The notes beneath the pieces are model-generated. The model worked only from the letters and a program-made list of their open reading frames with translations. It was not told the origin of the DNA and did not search any database. A DNA stretch of 64,000 nucleotides, taken from positions 1 through 64,000 of the forward strand of contig JAVBKW010000002.1 of assembly GCA_031553855.1 (NCBI GenBank), read 5' to 3'. How positions within the stretch are numbered: position 1 is the stretch's first letter; the number at the start of each line of letters is the position of its first letter. A program made the position numbers and the translations under genes. Below are positions 17,416 through 25,289 of the stretch, piece after piece. Source of the stretch: RACS-047 sp031553855 (lineage in GTDB: Bacteria; Bacillota; Clostridia; Christensenellales; Pumilibacteraceae).

Positions 17416-18888
17416 CTATAAGCTTCTGAGATAAACGCTGCCGCTCATCATAGTTACAAAGCTCTTAGTTGCATCCGCCTCAATAATATCCTTGTGAATG
17501 ACGAGCATAAGCCGGCTTCCGGCCGCCACGGGAATATTCAGGTTGTTTACCGTATTTTCCAGCAGCGTGCCTTTTAGCACAACGCCGCTCAATCTGGGGG
17601 ACATAATGACTTTTGATTCGGGAATAGCGATAAAATAGCTTGTGTCTATTTTGTAGAACAGCTGCATATACACGTCTGCGGATGAAGCGCCAAGGTCAAT
17701 ATCTTCTAAAACCATCATCGAGACGGCCATATCGGTAATTTCGGTATTGCGGGCAGTGAAAAACGGGAATGTCGCAATCGTACCGCCGGTAACTTCGATC
17801 GTTCCATCTATCAAAGGGTGCGGCAATTCACCATGCATACCAAAGCCGACAGATTGGGGGTGCTGGCTGGGATCCATATAAAGCGCAAGCGGCGAGCCCG
17901 TTGTATAAGGAATAATGCTTGCCGAGTCAGCGCCTGTCGGGCCTGTGGGACCCCTAAGGCCTTCCGGGCCAGTCGGGCCTAGCGGACCTACTAATCCTTG
18001 AACCCCTTGCGGCCCTACAGGCCCCTCCGGGCCGGGGATACCTTGCGGGCCTTCCGGGCCCTCGATTCCCTGCGGCCCCTCCGTTCCTTGAATACCTTGT
18101 TGACCCTGCGGCCCTACCGGACCTTCAGGGCCTGGAACTGTGCTGTCAGCTCCTGTCGCTCCTGTTGCGCCTTGAATACCCTGCGGCCCTACCGGACCCT
18201 CCGGGCCTGGAACTGTACTGTCAGCTCCGGTAGCTCCGGTCACGCCTTGAATTCCCTGCGGCCCTAACGGACCCTCCGGGCCTGGAACTGTACTGTCAGC
18301 TCCGGTAGCTCCGGTCACGCCTTGAATGCCTTGAGGGCCTGTCGGACCCATAGGGCCGGGAACTGTGCTGTCAGCTCCGGTAGCTCCGGTTTCGCCTTGA
18401 ATACCTTGAGGGCCTGTCGGACCCATAGGGCCTGGAACGGTACTGTCCGCTCCTGTCGCTCCCGTTGCGCCCTGAGGGCCCATAGGCCCCGTCGGCCCGC
18501 GATCGCCTTTTTCGCCCTTACAGCACCACAAGCAGCAGCGTTTTTTAAGGTATCTTACAAGGATAGGATAGAGCTGTTCAAACGTTTCACAGCAGACGCG
18601 GCAATTACACGCTTTTTTACAACAGTACGATATCTCCTCCAATTTGCATAATATATATTTCAGTTCCTTAGTATCAGGACATTTATCCTTCTTATTATGT
18701 TCCAAAAGATACTTTACAAGACTGGGGCACAGCAGCTCAAAATACTCGCAGCAAGCCCGGCAATTGCAGCCTTTTTTGCAGCAATACAATATCTCTTCAA
18801 GGCCTTGCAGTAATCTTTTAAGCTCATTATCGTGGCACTGGTTATTGTCCGTATTGTCCGGATCCATTTCATAAATTGAATCGTTCAT
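17416..18888 (-). CDS. BclA-like collagen-repeat protein with Cys-rich N-terminus
   Basis: A 490-residue protein in three parts. Residues 1-125 hold two copies of a Cys-rich helical module (EEILYCCKKGCNCRACCEYF and EEISYCCKKACNCRVCCETF), then RCCLWCC. Residues about 130-325 are Gly-X-Y collagen repeats, including five near-identical 25-residue units containing GADSTVPGP, each with one triplet break. Residues about 326-490 form a beta-rich C-terminal domain like that of BclA-type exosporium glycoproteins, which trimerise. Thr-rich GAT triplets are potential glycosylation sites. The Cys modules might crosslink it to a spore coat. A strong AAAGGAG precedes the start. Role as a spore-surface filament is inferred. 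Confidence 0.85.
   Translation of the reverse strand: MNDSIYEMDPDNTDNNQCHDNELKRLLQGLEEILYCCKKGCNCRACCEYFELLCPSLVKYLLEHNKKDKCPDTKELKYILCKLEEISYCCKKACNCRVCCETFEQLYPILVRYLKKRCCLWCCKGEKGDRGPTGPMGPQGATGATGADSTVPGPMGPTGPQGIQGETGATGADSTVPGPMGPTGPQGIQGVTGATGADSTVPGPEGPLGPQGIQGVTGATGADSTVPGPEGPVGPQGIQGATGATGADSTVPGPEGPVGPQGQQGIQGTEGPQGIEGPEGPQGIPGPEGPVGPQGVQGLVGPLGPTGPEGLRGPTGPTGADSASIIPYTTGSPLALYMDPSQHPQSVGFGMHGELPHPLIDGTIEVTGGTIATFPFFTARNTEITDMAVSMMVLEDIDLGASSADVYMQLFYKIDTSYFIAIPESKVIMSPRLSGVVLKGTLLENTVNNLNIPVAAGSRLMLVIHKDIIEADATKSFVTMMSGSVYLRSL
17960..18520 (-). repeat. Tandem 75-bp collagen-encoding repeats
   Basis: Five consecutive units of about 75 bp encode 25 residues each with the order TGATGADSTVPGP then GP-rich triplets and GPQGIQG. 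They differ by a few bases only, so copy number may vary between strains. Confidence 0.8.
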
Positions 18889-19187
18889 TATTCAACACTC
18901 CTTTACATAGCTTAGCTTTAAGCTTAATGAACACTATGTAGGAAGCTTGAGCTGCGAGTGTCGGCAGCCCCGTGAACTATCCGATTTCAAATTCCGCAAA
19001 TTGTCCCCATAGTTTATTTTATGCGCCTATCGGACGTTTGGTAACTCTATTTCCTCATTTTGCCTGCTGCCAATAAATGCGAACAAATTAACAAATAGGG
19101 ACGGGGTATTGTTGTTGAAAGGCTAATTACATAAGAGCCCTTATCCCTGCCTTTGCGTTTTGGGGAAATTTAAAAGTATTTAACACA
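18889..19187. other. Intergenic region upstream of the collagen-like gene
   Basis: No gene is seen in this stretch. It holds the leader of the minus-strand collagen-like gene, a candidate late-sporulation promoter, and a short sequence (TTCCTCATTTTG, near 19051) that recurs near 41742. Otherwise nothing is recognised. Confidence 0.5.
19015..19042 (-). promoter_or_regulatory. Candidate sigma-K-type promoter for the collagen-like gene
   Basis: On the minus strand, CATAAAATA (19023-19015) fits the sigma-K -10 pattern CATANNNTA, and AC at 19042-19041 sits 17 nt upstream as in the sigma-K -35. The leader would be about 120 nt. Mother-cell expression would suit an exosporium-like protein, but the match is short and may be chance. 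Confidence 0.3.
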
Positions 19188-19216
19188 TTGACTTTTTAAT
19201 TTTTTTATAGCATAAT
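19188..19216 (+). promoter_or_regulatory. Promoter of the IS-interrupted lipoprotein gene
   Basis: TTGACT at 19188-19193 and CATAAT at 19211-19216 with a 17-bp spacer, followed by GGAGG at 19226-19230 and the ATG at 19241. Confidence 0.6.
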
Positions 19217-19240
19217 ATTATGGGTGGAGGTGGGAAATTT

Positions 19241-19528
19241 ATGAAAAAGTTTTCTAAAATAATAATCACTTGTTTGCTTTTTATTGTTTTTGGCATTGGC
19301 TTATCTGCATGTGGCAACACTACACCAGAAAGGTTTACTGTAACTTTTTATAGCGAAGGTCAAGTATTTTCGACACAAACAATAAATAAAAATTCTGTTG
19401 CTGTAGCGCCAAATCCAGAACCTGAAAAAACTGACTACGAATTTATTGGATGGTATACTGATGCAGGTACATTATTAAAAGAATTTAAATTTACTACAAA
19501 AATTGTCCGAAACACAAATTTATACTAA
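19241..19528 (+). pseudogene. N-terminal part of a lipoprotein interrupted by an IS element
   Basis: A lipoprotein signal peptide ends at LSAC (Cys 24). It is followed by an InlB B-type (Listeria-Bacteroides) repeat: FTVTFYSEG, then FIGWYTDAG, stopping at NTNLY where the mobile element begins. The natural continuation AKFESP lies at 20707 onward in frame after the element. The ATG at 19241 has a GGAGG ribosome-binding site; the in-frame ATG at 19220 does not. As it stands the fragment encodes 95 residues ending on a stop (TAA) supplied by the insertion. Confidence 0.85.
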
Positions 19529-20190
19529 ACTGCAACTGAAATGTCCGCTTTTTTCATCCAGCTGCGCTGGGTGATTGATTGGAGGGTTTCTGGACTTAAA
19601 TCGAATATTTTTTGTTTTAGGGCAGCAATCAGCTCATCTATGTTTGAGAAGTAGGTGTTCCCTAATAGCGTGCGTAATTCGCGCCAAACCTGCTCTATCG
19701 GGTTCATTTCCGGTGTGTACGGCGGAATGTATAAAAGGGTTATCCGCTTTGGGATTTTAATGTATTTTGAGTCGTGCCATGGCGCCCTGTCGCACACAAG
19801 AACAATATGGTCTTTGGGATATCTCCTCGCAAGCGCAAGCATAAACGCGTTCATTTCCCTTGATTTGTGTCCCTTGCTTGGCTTCCTCGGCTTACTGCTT
19901 TTCCGCTTTTCACCCCTCTTCTTGCGCCCCGGTTTACCCTTTGTCGCCGCTGGTCTCTCCTCGATTTGGTAGAAAAAATCACCCGTTTCAGGCTCTACAG
20001 CACCAAATATATCCCTGTATTCGCGCACGCGTTGCTTGGGGATAACTGGTCTATTTCCACTCGCGCACCAGCAGTATCTTGGCTCAGAAATGCGCCCAAA
20101 ACTGGCTTCATCTTCAAAAAATAACCTTATTTTGCCTTTTTCCTGTGGATAACTCTTTTCTAACTGCTCGAGTGTGACGTTAATTTTTTT
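19525..20190 (-). CDS. IS630 transposase, catalytic part (OrfB, expressed by -1 frameshift)
   Basis: The DDE catalytic region of the transposase. The first Asp lies in LFFEDEASFGR, the second in VLVCDRAPWHDSK and the Glu in PEMNPIEQVW, matching IS630/Tc1-mariner enzymes. A basic linker near residue 100 of this part (KPGRKKRGEKRK) is species-specific. The frame has no convincing independent start before 20028 and is reached from OrfA by a -1 shift on A7 (20190-20184), giving a fusion of about 376 residues. The stop codon lies inside the terminal repeat of the element. It probably retains activity, as all three catalytic residues are intact. Confidence 0.85.
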   Translation of the reverse strand, partial: KKINVTLEQLEKSYPQEKGKIRLFFEDEASFGRISEPRYCWCASGNRPVIPKQRVREYRDIFGAVEPETGDFFYQIEERPAATKGKPGRKKRGEKRKSSKPRKPSKGHKSREMNAFMLALARRYPKDHIVLVCDRAPWHDSKYIKIPKRITLLYIPPYTPEMNPIEQVWRELRTLLGNTYFSNIDELIAALKQKIFDLSPETLQSITQRSWMKKADISVAV

Positions 20191-20654
20191 GAGGACTCTA
20201 TGTCCTCATCGCTCGCTTTCTTGGGATGTTGGCCTCGCGGCATAACCTTTCGCCAGCCGTGTCGCCAAAGCAGTCTGTAAAAAGCGTCTATCTGGTAGGT
20301 CACTTTGGATATCTCCTCAAATTGCTTTAACAGTTCAGCCACGCGTACGTACTTGCCTGTGCCCGCACCTTCGCTGAGTTTAGCCAGTACCTCAGTCTCC
20401 GCTTCATATGACATCTTGCGATAGTTGCATTTGCTTTTCGTGCGCAAGCCTTTTAACCCCTTTGCCATATAATCGGCACACAACCGCGATATGTTGCGTT
20501 CGTTGTACCCGCTGAAGTCGGCGACATCCTTAAGCTTACGACCCATAGCTCGCCAATATACTGCCTGTACTCGCTTGAAATACCTATCATTGGCTTCACA
20601 ACTTTCTACCGCTTCCGCTAACTCTCTTTTCTGCTCTTCACTAAACTTTTTCAT
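20160..20654 (-). CDS. IS630 transposase, DNA-binding part (OrfA)
   Basis: A 164-residue N-terminal product with two helix-turn-helix segments (KLKDVADFSGYNERNISRL and a winged-helix region ending at FYRLLWRHGWRK) that should bind the element ends. Reading in the starting frame ends 24 nt after the A7 run, while slipping back one base at codons AAA AAA continues into the catalytic frame. The short form may act as an inhibitor, as in other elements using this mode. ATG at 20654. Confidence 0.85.
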   Translation of the reverse strand: MKKFSEEQKRELAEAVESCEANDRYFKRVQAVYWRAMGRKLKDVADFSGYNERNISRLCADYMAKGLKGLRTKSKCNYRKMSYEAETEVLAKLSEGAGTGKYVRVAELLKQFEEISKVTYQIDAFYRLLWRHGWRKVMPRGQHPKKASDEDIESSKKLTSHSSS

Positions 20655-20703
20655 AGCAACTATTATACACTAAACCTGCTGTTTCAACAAGCGGTTAGTA
20701 TTA

Positions 20704-21750
20704 TATGCTAAATTTGAGTCGCCAAAATTTACTGCTATAAGCACATATACCCACTATGATTATTCTAAAAGTTACGATAACTTTTTTATGGCTGAAGATG
20801 AAGTTTTGAATATGTCACCAGCAAATAATAAGTTGAAATATGAAGTAAGTATACATAAAATATCTGAAGTGATTTTACCGGATATAGATTCAGTTGAATG
20901 GTATACAAATTATAGCACATTTACTGTTCAGGAAGATTATTATTATTTAACTGACGGTGATTTTTATTATGAAACATATGAAAATAATAGAAATGAACAG
21001 ATTATTGAGGTTACATATAATAAAGGCCAAGTCGATTATATTTTTTCTTATATAATTGAAAACGATAATATAATTTCCGATCGAGCATCAGGCAGATATA
21101 ATAATTCTGAAACCGGCGATAATTATTCTATTTTTGTCTTTTTTGATGAAGAAGTTAATGTTTTTAGATTTGAAGACGAATTTTCTAATTTTACAAAACT
21201 AGATGAGGCTGCGCTTACTTATACTTGCGGGAAATATGTATATTTAGATTTTTATGAAATAGCAAACGAAGGATATTACATTATTGAAAATTATAATTCT
21301 CGTCAATATGACATAATCTCGGCGGGCGACACTACTCCGATTTCTGCTAATAAAAGAGTTAATTTCTACGATGAATACAGTAATTATGAGTTTGATTTGC
21401 AGTTGATTAAAAACATTCCATCGGTAGAAGATATTATAGCCGAAAGTTTAAATCATGAAGAATTTGAAGAATTTACAATGGGAATATATACAATAGCTGC
21501 CGATGTTCATCCTAGTTATTATAATTTACAAATATCATTTAATGATGGTGATGCAGCTATAGAAGCCACTATAGCTAAATTTAACAGACATATTATGATT
21601 AATTATGAAGCTTCCGGACAATCTGCTAAATATTACTATTTTTACGAGGGTAAAGTTTATATATATACCAATGAAGCAGCGCCAGAGATTTTTACGCAGG
21701 AATTGATAGATAAATATATGTTTTTAACAGATAGGATTTACATTAGTTAA
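20704..21750 (+). pseudogene. C-terminal part of the IS-interrupted lipoprotein
   Basis: This 348-codon remnant begins directly after the element with the last residues of the InlB-type repeat (YAKFESP) and is in frame with the upstream part once the element is removed, giving an original protein of about 442 residues. It is acidic and rich in Tyr, Asn and Asp, with no recognised domain beyond the repeat. An internal ATG at 20788 could start translation, but no signal peptide would be present. Codon use is AT-rich (AAT, TAT, GAT) unlike the housekeeping genes, which suggests horizontal origin. Confidence 0.75.
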
Positions 21751-21901
21751 ACTGATAAAAAGGCTGATAGCAACCAAAAGAGAGGCGCAATGTGAAGTGT
21801 TGGCGCGCAGAAAGCTCTGCAGATAAATAACCATAAAAAATAACACCGTCCCCCATTTTTTCACATTTGTTGTAGAAATGCGCATTGAGGATGTGTCGCT
21901 C

Positions 21902-21943
21902 TTGACGTGGCAGCATTATTATGGTAGAATTATACCATAATAA
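21902..21943 (+). promoter_or_regulatory. Antitoxin promoter with palindromic operator
   Basis: TTGACG at 21902-21907 and TAGAAT at 21925-21930 with a 17-bp spacer. A perfect 11-bp inverted repeat, TTATTATGGTA / TACCATAATAA (21916-21926 and 21933-21943), overlaps the -10. This is the expected layout for Phd/YefM autorepression. Confidence 0.7.
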
Positions 21944-21973
21944 AGAAGATAATAAATTGGAGAGGTAATTATA

Positions 21974-22255
21974 ATGAATCAATCTTTACCCAAAGTGATA
22001 CCGATAAATGAATTAAAAAACACAGCAGCTATTTCAAAAACTTGCAAGGAAAGTAGTGTTCCTATTGTTGTGACAAAAAACGGATACGGAGAAATGGTGC
22101 TTATGAGTATTGAGCTTTACGAAGAAACGTTTGCAAAAATGCAAACGGCAATAATGCTCAAAGAATCGTTAAATGAAGTTGCAAATGGTGCGCAAACTGA
22201 AAAAGCAGAGAATTTCTTTGAAAGGATGAATGCTAAATATGGCGGACAAATATAG
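21974..22255 (+). CDS. Phd/YefM family antitoxin
   Basis: A 93-residue antitoxin. The N-terminal IPINELKNTAAISKTCKES region forms the DNA-binding dimer fold of Phd/YefM proteins, VVTKNGYGEMVLMSIELYEE is the conserved middle, and the C-terminal 40 residues would neutralise the toxin. A GGAGAGG Shine-Dalgarno precedes the ATG, and an operator palindrome overlaps its promoter. It overlaps the toxin gene by 17 nt, the usual coupled arrangement. The partner toxin is frameshifted, so this is probably an orphan antitoxin kept for its repressor activity, or for neutralising a homologous toxin elsewhere. Confidence 0.88.
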   Translation: MNQSLPKVIPINELKNTAAISKTCKESSVPIVVTKNGYGEMVLMSIELYEETFAKMQTAIMLKESLNEVANGAQTEKAENFFERMNAKYGGQI

Positions 22256-22554
22256 CATTATAATTTATCCGAAAGCCGGACAAGATATGGAAACCATTTT
22301 TGATTACATCGCAAACACTTTATTTAATCCGGATGCGGCAAGGAATCAGATAAAGGATTTTCAGGCGGCATTTGAGCGATAAGTGAGTTGCCAACAGTTG
22401 TCCGCTAATTTCTAATGAATATGTTGAAAACAAAAAAATCAGAAAGTTAATCATTAACAATTACATGGCTTTCTATCTCATTGATGAAAAACGCAAAGTA
22501 ATTAATATAGTGCGTGTTCTTTACGGAATGATGAACTACGAAAAAATATTATGA
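22239..22554 (+). pseudogene. Frameshifted ParE/RelE-type toxin
   Basis: The start ADKYSIIIYPKAGQDMETIF and the end VINIVRVLYGMMNYEKIL clearly belong to one ParE/RelE-superfamily toxin, but three frames are needed to read it. Inferred losses of one base near 22378-22384 (after the FER codons) and one near 22397-22401 explain both breaks. The span is 316 bp, and adding two bases gives 318, a whole number of codons (105 residues). The intact protein would have been an mRNA interferase or gyrase inhibitor. As written, translation stops after about 47 residues, so it should be inactive. Confidence 0.8.
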
Positions 22555-22618
22555 TTTAAATTTAACTGGCAGAACATTACTCCGTTAGAGTGCGTTTGTT
22601 ATTACAACAGCAAAAGAA

Positions 22619-22672
22619 AAAACACCTCAAGAGTTTGATGAAATACTTTTGAGGTGTTTGTGTTATTTTAAA
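22619..22672 (+). terminator. Terminator after the toxin remnant
   Basis: AAACACCTCAA pairs perfectly with TTGAGGTGTTT across an 18-nt loop, followed by a T-rich tract (TGTTATTTT). It separates the island from the convergent alcohol dehydrogenase. Confidence 0.75.
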
Positions 22673-22755
22673 AACGAAAAAACAGTCGGCAAGCGGAACG
22701 TATTATGCATCATTAATAACCGCAGCAATTTTTTACTTTAAAGTTACCGGAGCTT

Positions 22756-23913
22756 TTATCTGTAGCTTTTTTCGTAGATTTTCAGCGCGGCTTTGAAGTC
22801 GAGTTCTTTACGGTCGCAGGAGAAGAGCCCGCCCATTGTGTCGTAGGCTATGGCGGTTATGTTTTTGAGTTCCTCTTTGCGGATGTTGTACTCGGACATT
22901 TTCAGGGCGTCGGCCTTGCAGCTCTTTATAAGGTTTTCAAGCGTTAAGAGGAAGTCCTGGGGTTTGTCTGCGGCGGGGTTGCCTAAAAGCTTTGCCATAG
23001 TGACGAATTTTTCGGGGCAGACGTCCGCTTCGATAAAATAGCGGTAGTACTCAAGAGAAAGCAAAATAAGCCCCGCGCCGTGTTCGAGAGTGGGGGCGGC
23101 CGCGCTTAAGGCGTGTTCGAGTGAGTGGCAGGACGTGCATCCCGACAGCGACTCCACAAACCCCGACAGTAAGCTTGCCAGCGAAACTTGTTCACGCGCT
23201 TTTATATCGTTGCCGTTTTCCACGCAGGCGGGCAGGTTTTGGCCGATCAGCGCGAACACCTTTTCGCAGTACATATCGCTGACGGAGTTTGAATTTTTGT
23301 TTATATAGCCCTCGGTTGAGTGAAAAAGCGCGTCGAAACCTTGATACGCCGTTAAGTGCGGCGGGACGGTGAGCGTGAGGTTGGGGTCGACTATGCTTAA
23401 AACGGGAAAGGTGTCGGGCGTGCCATAGCCTATTTTTTCTTCGTTGTTTGAAATGACCATCCACGGGTCGGCTTCCGTGCCGGTGCCTGCGGTGGTGGGT
23501 ATCGCCACAAGAGGATAGGGCTTGTTTTTGGGCTTGACGTTCAGACCCGTACCGCCGTTTATAAAATCCCAAAAGCTGTTTTCATTAGCGGCGGTAAGCG
23601 CGGCGGCCTTAGCCGAATCTATCGCGCTGCCTCCGCCTATGCCGATCACAAAATCGCAATTTTCGCGCGTAATAGCCTTTGCCGCTTCCTCTACGTGCGC
23701 GGTAATAGGGTTTGGCAAAATCTTATCATAGATTTCAAAGCTTATTCCGGCAAGCTTTAACTGCGCCGTAAGCTTATTTAAGTAGCCGAACTTTTTGACC
23801 GACGTTCCGCCTGTTACGATCAAAGCTTTTTTTCCGGGCAGCGCAAGCGTGCCTAAGGAATCGAGCGAACCGCCGCCGAAAATGATTTTTGTCGGAATAT
23901 TGAAAAGAAACAT
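22756..23913 (-). CDS. Iron-containing alcohol dehydrogenase
   Basis: A 385-residue group III (Fe-dependent) NAD(P)H alcohol dehydrogenase. The NAD(P)-binding GIGGGSAIDSAKA is present, as is PTTAGTGTEADPW. The metal ligands are visible: Asp and His in GFDALFHSTEGYI, His in CHSLEHALSA and His in LEHGAGL. Relatives include butanol and lactaldehyde/1,2-propanediol dehydrogenases used to regenerate NAD in fermentation. Substrate cannot be fixed from sequence. A GGGAGGAG Shine-Dalgarno lies just before the ATG. It is divergent from the Fe-S aldo/keto reductase, another NAD(P)H-linked oxidoreductase, so both may serve redox balance. Confidence 0.92.
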   Translation of the reverse strand: MFLFNIPTKIIFGGGSLDSLGTLALPGKKALIVTGGTSVKKFGYLNKLTAQLKLAGISFEIYDKILPNPITAHVEEAAKAITRENCDFVIGIGGGSAIDSAKAAALTAANENSFWDFINGGTGLNVKPKNKPYPLVAIPTTAGTGTEADPWMVISNNEEKIGYGTPDTFPVLSIVDPNLTLTVPPHLTAYQGFDALFHSTEGYINKNSNSVSDMYCEKVFALIGQNLPACVENGNDIKAREQVSLASLLSGFVESLSGCTSCHSLEHALSAAAPTLEHGAGLILLSLEYYRYFIEADVCPEKFVTMAKLLGNPAADKPQDFLLTLENLIKSCKADALKMSEYNIRKEELKNITAIAYDTMGGLFSCDRKELDFKAALKIYEKSYR

Positions 23914-24011
23914 TTAACAACTCCTCCCGCGTTTTTAGCGAATGCTTTAAACACAAACGTTTATAATTTAGTCAACTAAGGTGTAAATGAGTATACCACT
24001 GTATTTTTTGT

Positions 24012-24040
24012 TTGTCATTCATTTTTAACTGTGATATAAT
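24012..24040 (+). promoter_or_regulatory. Promoter of the aldo/keto reductase gene
   Basis: TTGTCA at 24012-24017 and TATAAT at 24035-24040 with a 17-bp spacer, about 40 nt before the ATG. Confidence 0.6.
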
Positions 24041-24080
24041 CTGATTGATATTATAATCAGTATAAAAAGGGCGGAAAACG

Positions 24081-25181
24081 ATGGTTACGAGAACATTTAA
24101 TAAAACCGGTGAAGAAGTTTCGCTTTTGGGCTTCGGAATGATGCGCCTTCCCCTAAAGAGAGGCAGGATAGACCTTGACGAAACGCGCCGGATAGTGCGT
24201 TTTGCGTTAGATAACGGCGTTAATTATTTTGATACGGCCTATATGTACCATAACGGCAAGTCTGAGCCGGCCTTAAAGTACGCGCTTGAGGGCGTGCCGC
24301 GCAGCTCGTATTTTTTGGCAGACAAAATGCCCTCATGGATGCTCATAAAAAAAAGCGACGCCGAAAAGGTGTTTTCCGAGCAGCTTTCACGCTGCGGCGT
24401 CGAATATTTCGACTTTTATCTCTGCCACTCGCTCAATAAAGGGTATTTCAAAAAATATGAAAAGTATCTTTTGGACTTTCTTATTAAGAAGAAAGAGGAG
24501 GGCAGGATCCGGCATTTAGGTTTTTCGTTCCACGACGACGCCGAAACGCTTGATTACATTGCCGGTTATCATAAATGGGATTTTGCCCAGATACAATATA
24601 ATTATCTTGACTATAACGATTATTCAAAGGAACTTTTTGAAATCTTAAAAAAGCGCGGCATTCCGGTCATAATAATGGAGCCGGTGCGCGGCGGCCTTCT
24701 TGCAACTTTGAACGATAAAGCGAAAAACTATTTAAAGGCGGCAAATCCGGACGTTTCAATCGCGTCGTGGGCGATACGCTTTGCCATGAACGAGCCGGAG
24801 GTCTTGACGGTGCTGTCGGGGATGAGCAACTTTGAGCAGGTTGAGGACAATATTAAAACCGCGAAAAATTTTAAGCCGCTCTCAAAAGAAGAAAACGATA
24901 TAATTTTTAACGCTTTAGGCATTTATAAAAAGGATGAAACCGTTCCCTGTACCGGCTGCCGCTACTGTATGGACTGCCCCTCGGGCGTGGATATCCCGCA
25001 AAATTTTAAAATCTTCAACGATTTTGCGGTCAGTAAAAACAGCGCGGAATTTATGGAGCAAAAGGCTGCTTTGGCGGAACGCGGCGCAAACAGCTGCATA
25101 GAATGCGGCATTTGTAAAGAGCTGTGCCCGCAAAAAATAAATATTCCGCGCGAACTGAAAAAAATTGCGAAAAACTTATAA
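24081..25181 (+). CDS. Aldo/keto reductase with C-terminal 2x[4Fe-4S] domain
   Basis: A 366-residue two-part oxidoreductase. Residues 1-270 are an aldo/keto reductase barrel: LLGFGMMRLPL, the catalytic Asp/Tyr in NYFDTAYMYHNG, the Lys in LADKMP and the His in YLCHSL. Residues 285-366 carry two ferredoxin-type clusters, CTGCRYCMDCPSG and CIECGICKELCP. Such fusions are common in anaerobic Clostridia and probably link ferredoxin to carbonyl reduction, though substrates are unknown. It is cytoplasmic. The next gene follows about 110 bp downstream and looks unrelated. Confidence 0.92.
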   Translation: MVTRTFNKTGEEVSLLGFGMMRLPLKRGRIDLDETRRIVRFALDNGVNYFDTAYMYHNGKSEPALKYALEGVPRSSYFLADKMPSWMLIKKSDAEKVFSEQLSRCGVEYFDFYLCHSLNKGYFKKYEKYLLDFLIKKKEEGRIRHLGFSFHDDAETLDYIAGYHKWDFAQIQYNYLDYNDYSKELFEILKKRGIPVIIMEPVRGGLLATLNDKAKNYLKAANPDVSIASWAIRFAMNEPEVLTVLSGMSNFEQVEDNIKTAKNFKPLSKEENDIIFNALGIYKKDETVPCTGCRYCMDCPSGVDIPQNFKIFNDFAVSKNSAEFMEQKAALAERGANSCIECGICKELCPQKINIPRELKKIAKNL

Positions 25182-25289
25182 GGAATATTATTCAACAAAT
25201 ATATAACTATATTGAAACAAGTTGCAATTAGTTATAAGCATTCGGATGAATTATCAGTATCGCTAAAATAAAAGCGCGGGGAGGAGAAA

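Larger units (their letters stand above)
19523..20700 (-). mobile_element. IS630-family insertion sequence
   Basis: A 1,178-bp element whose ends share TACTAA.C and a TGAAA block as imperfect inverted repeats of about 26 bp. It encodes a two-frame DDE transposase on the minus strand. Removing it, with one copy of the 3-bp flank TTA (19520-19522 and 20701-20703), rejoins a continuous lipoprotein frame. IS630 elements usually duplicate TA; here TTATA is present on both sides, so the exact junction is ambiguous. No second copy is seen in this window. Confidence 0.88.

Noticed and set aside
17998..18651. Plus-strand open frames opposite the collagen repeats
   Set aside because: Produced by the absence of stops opposite Gly-Pro codons; the collagen-like frame explains the sequence.
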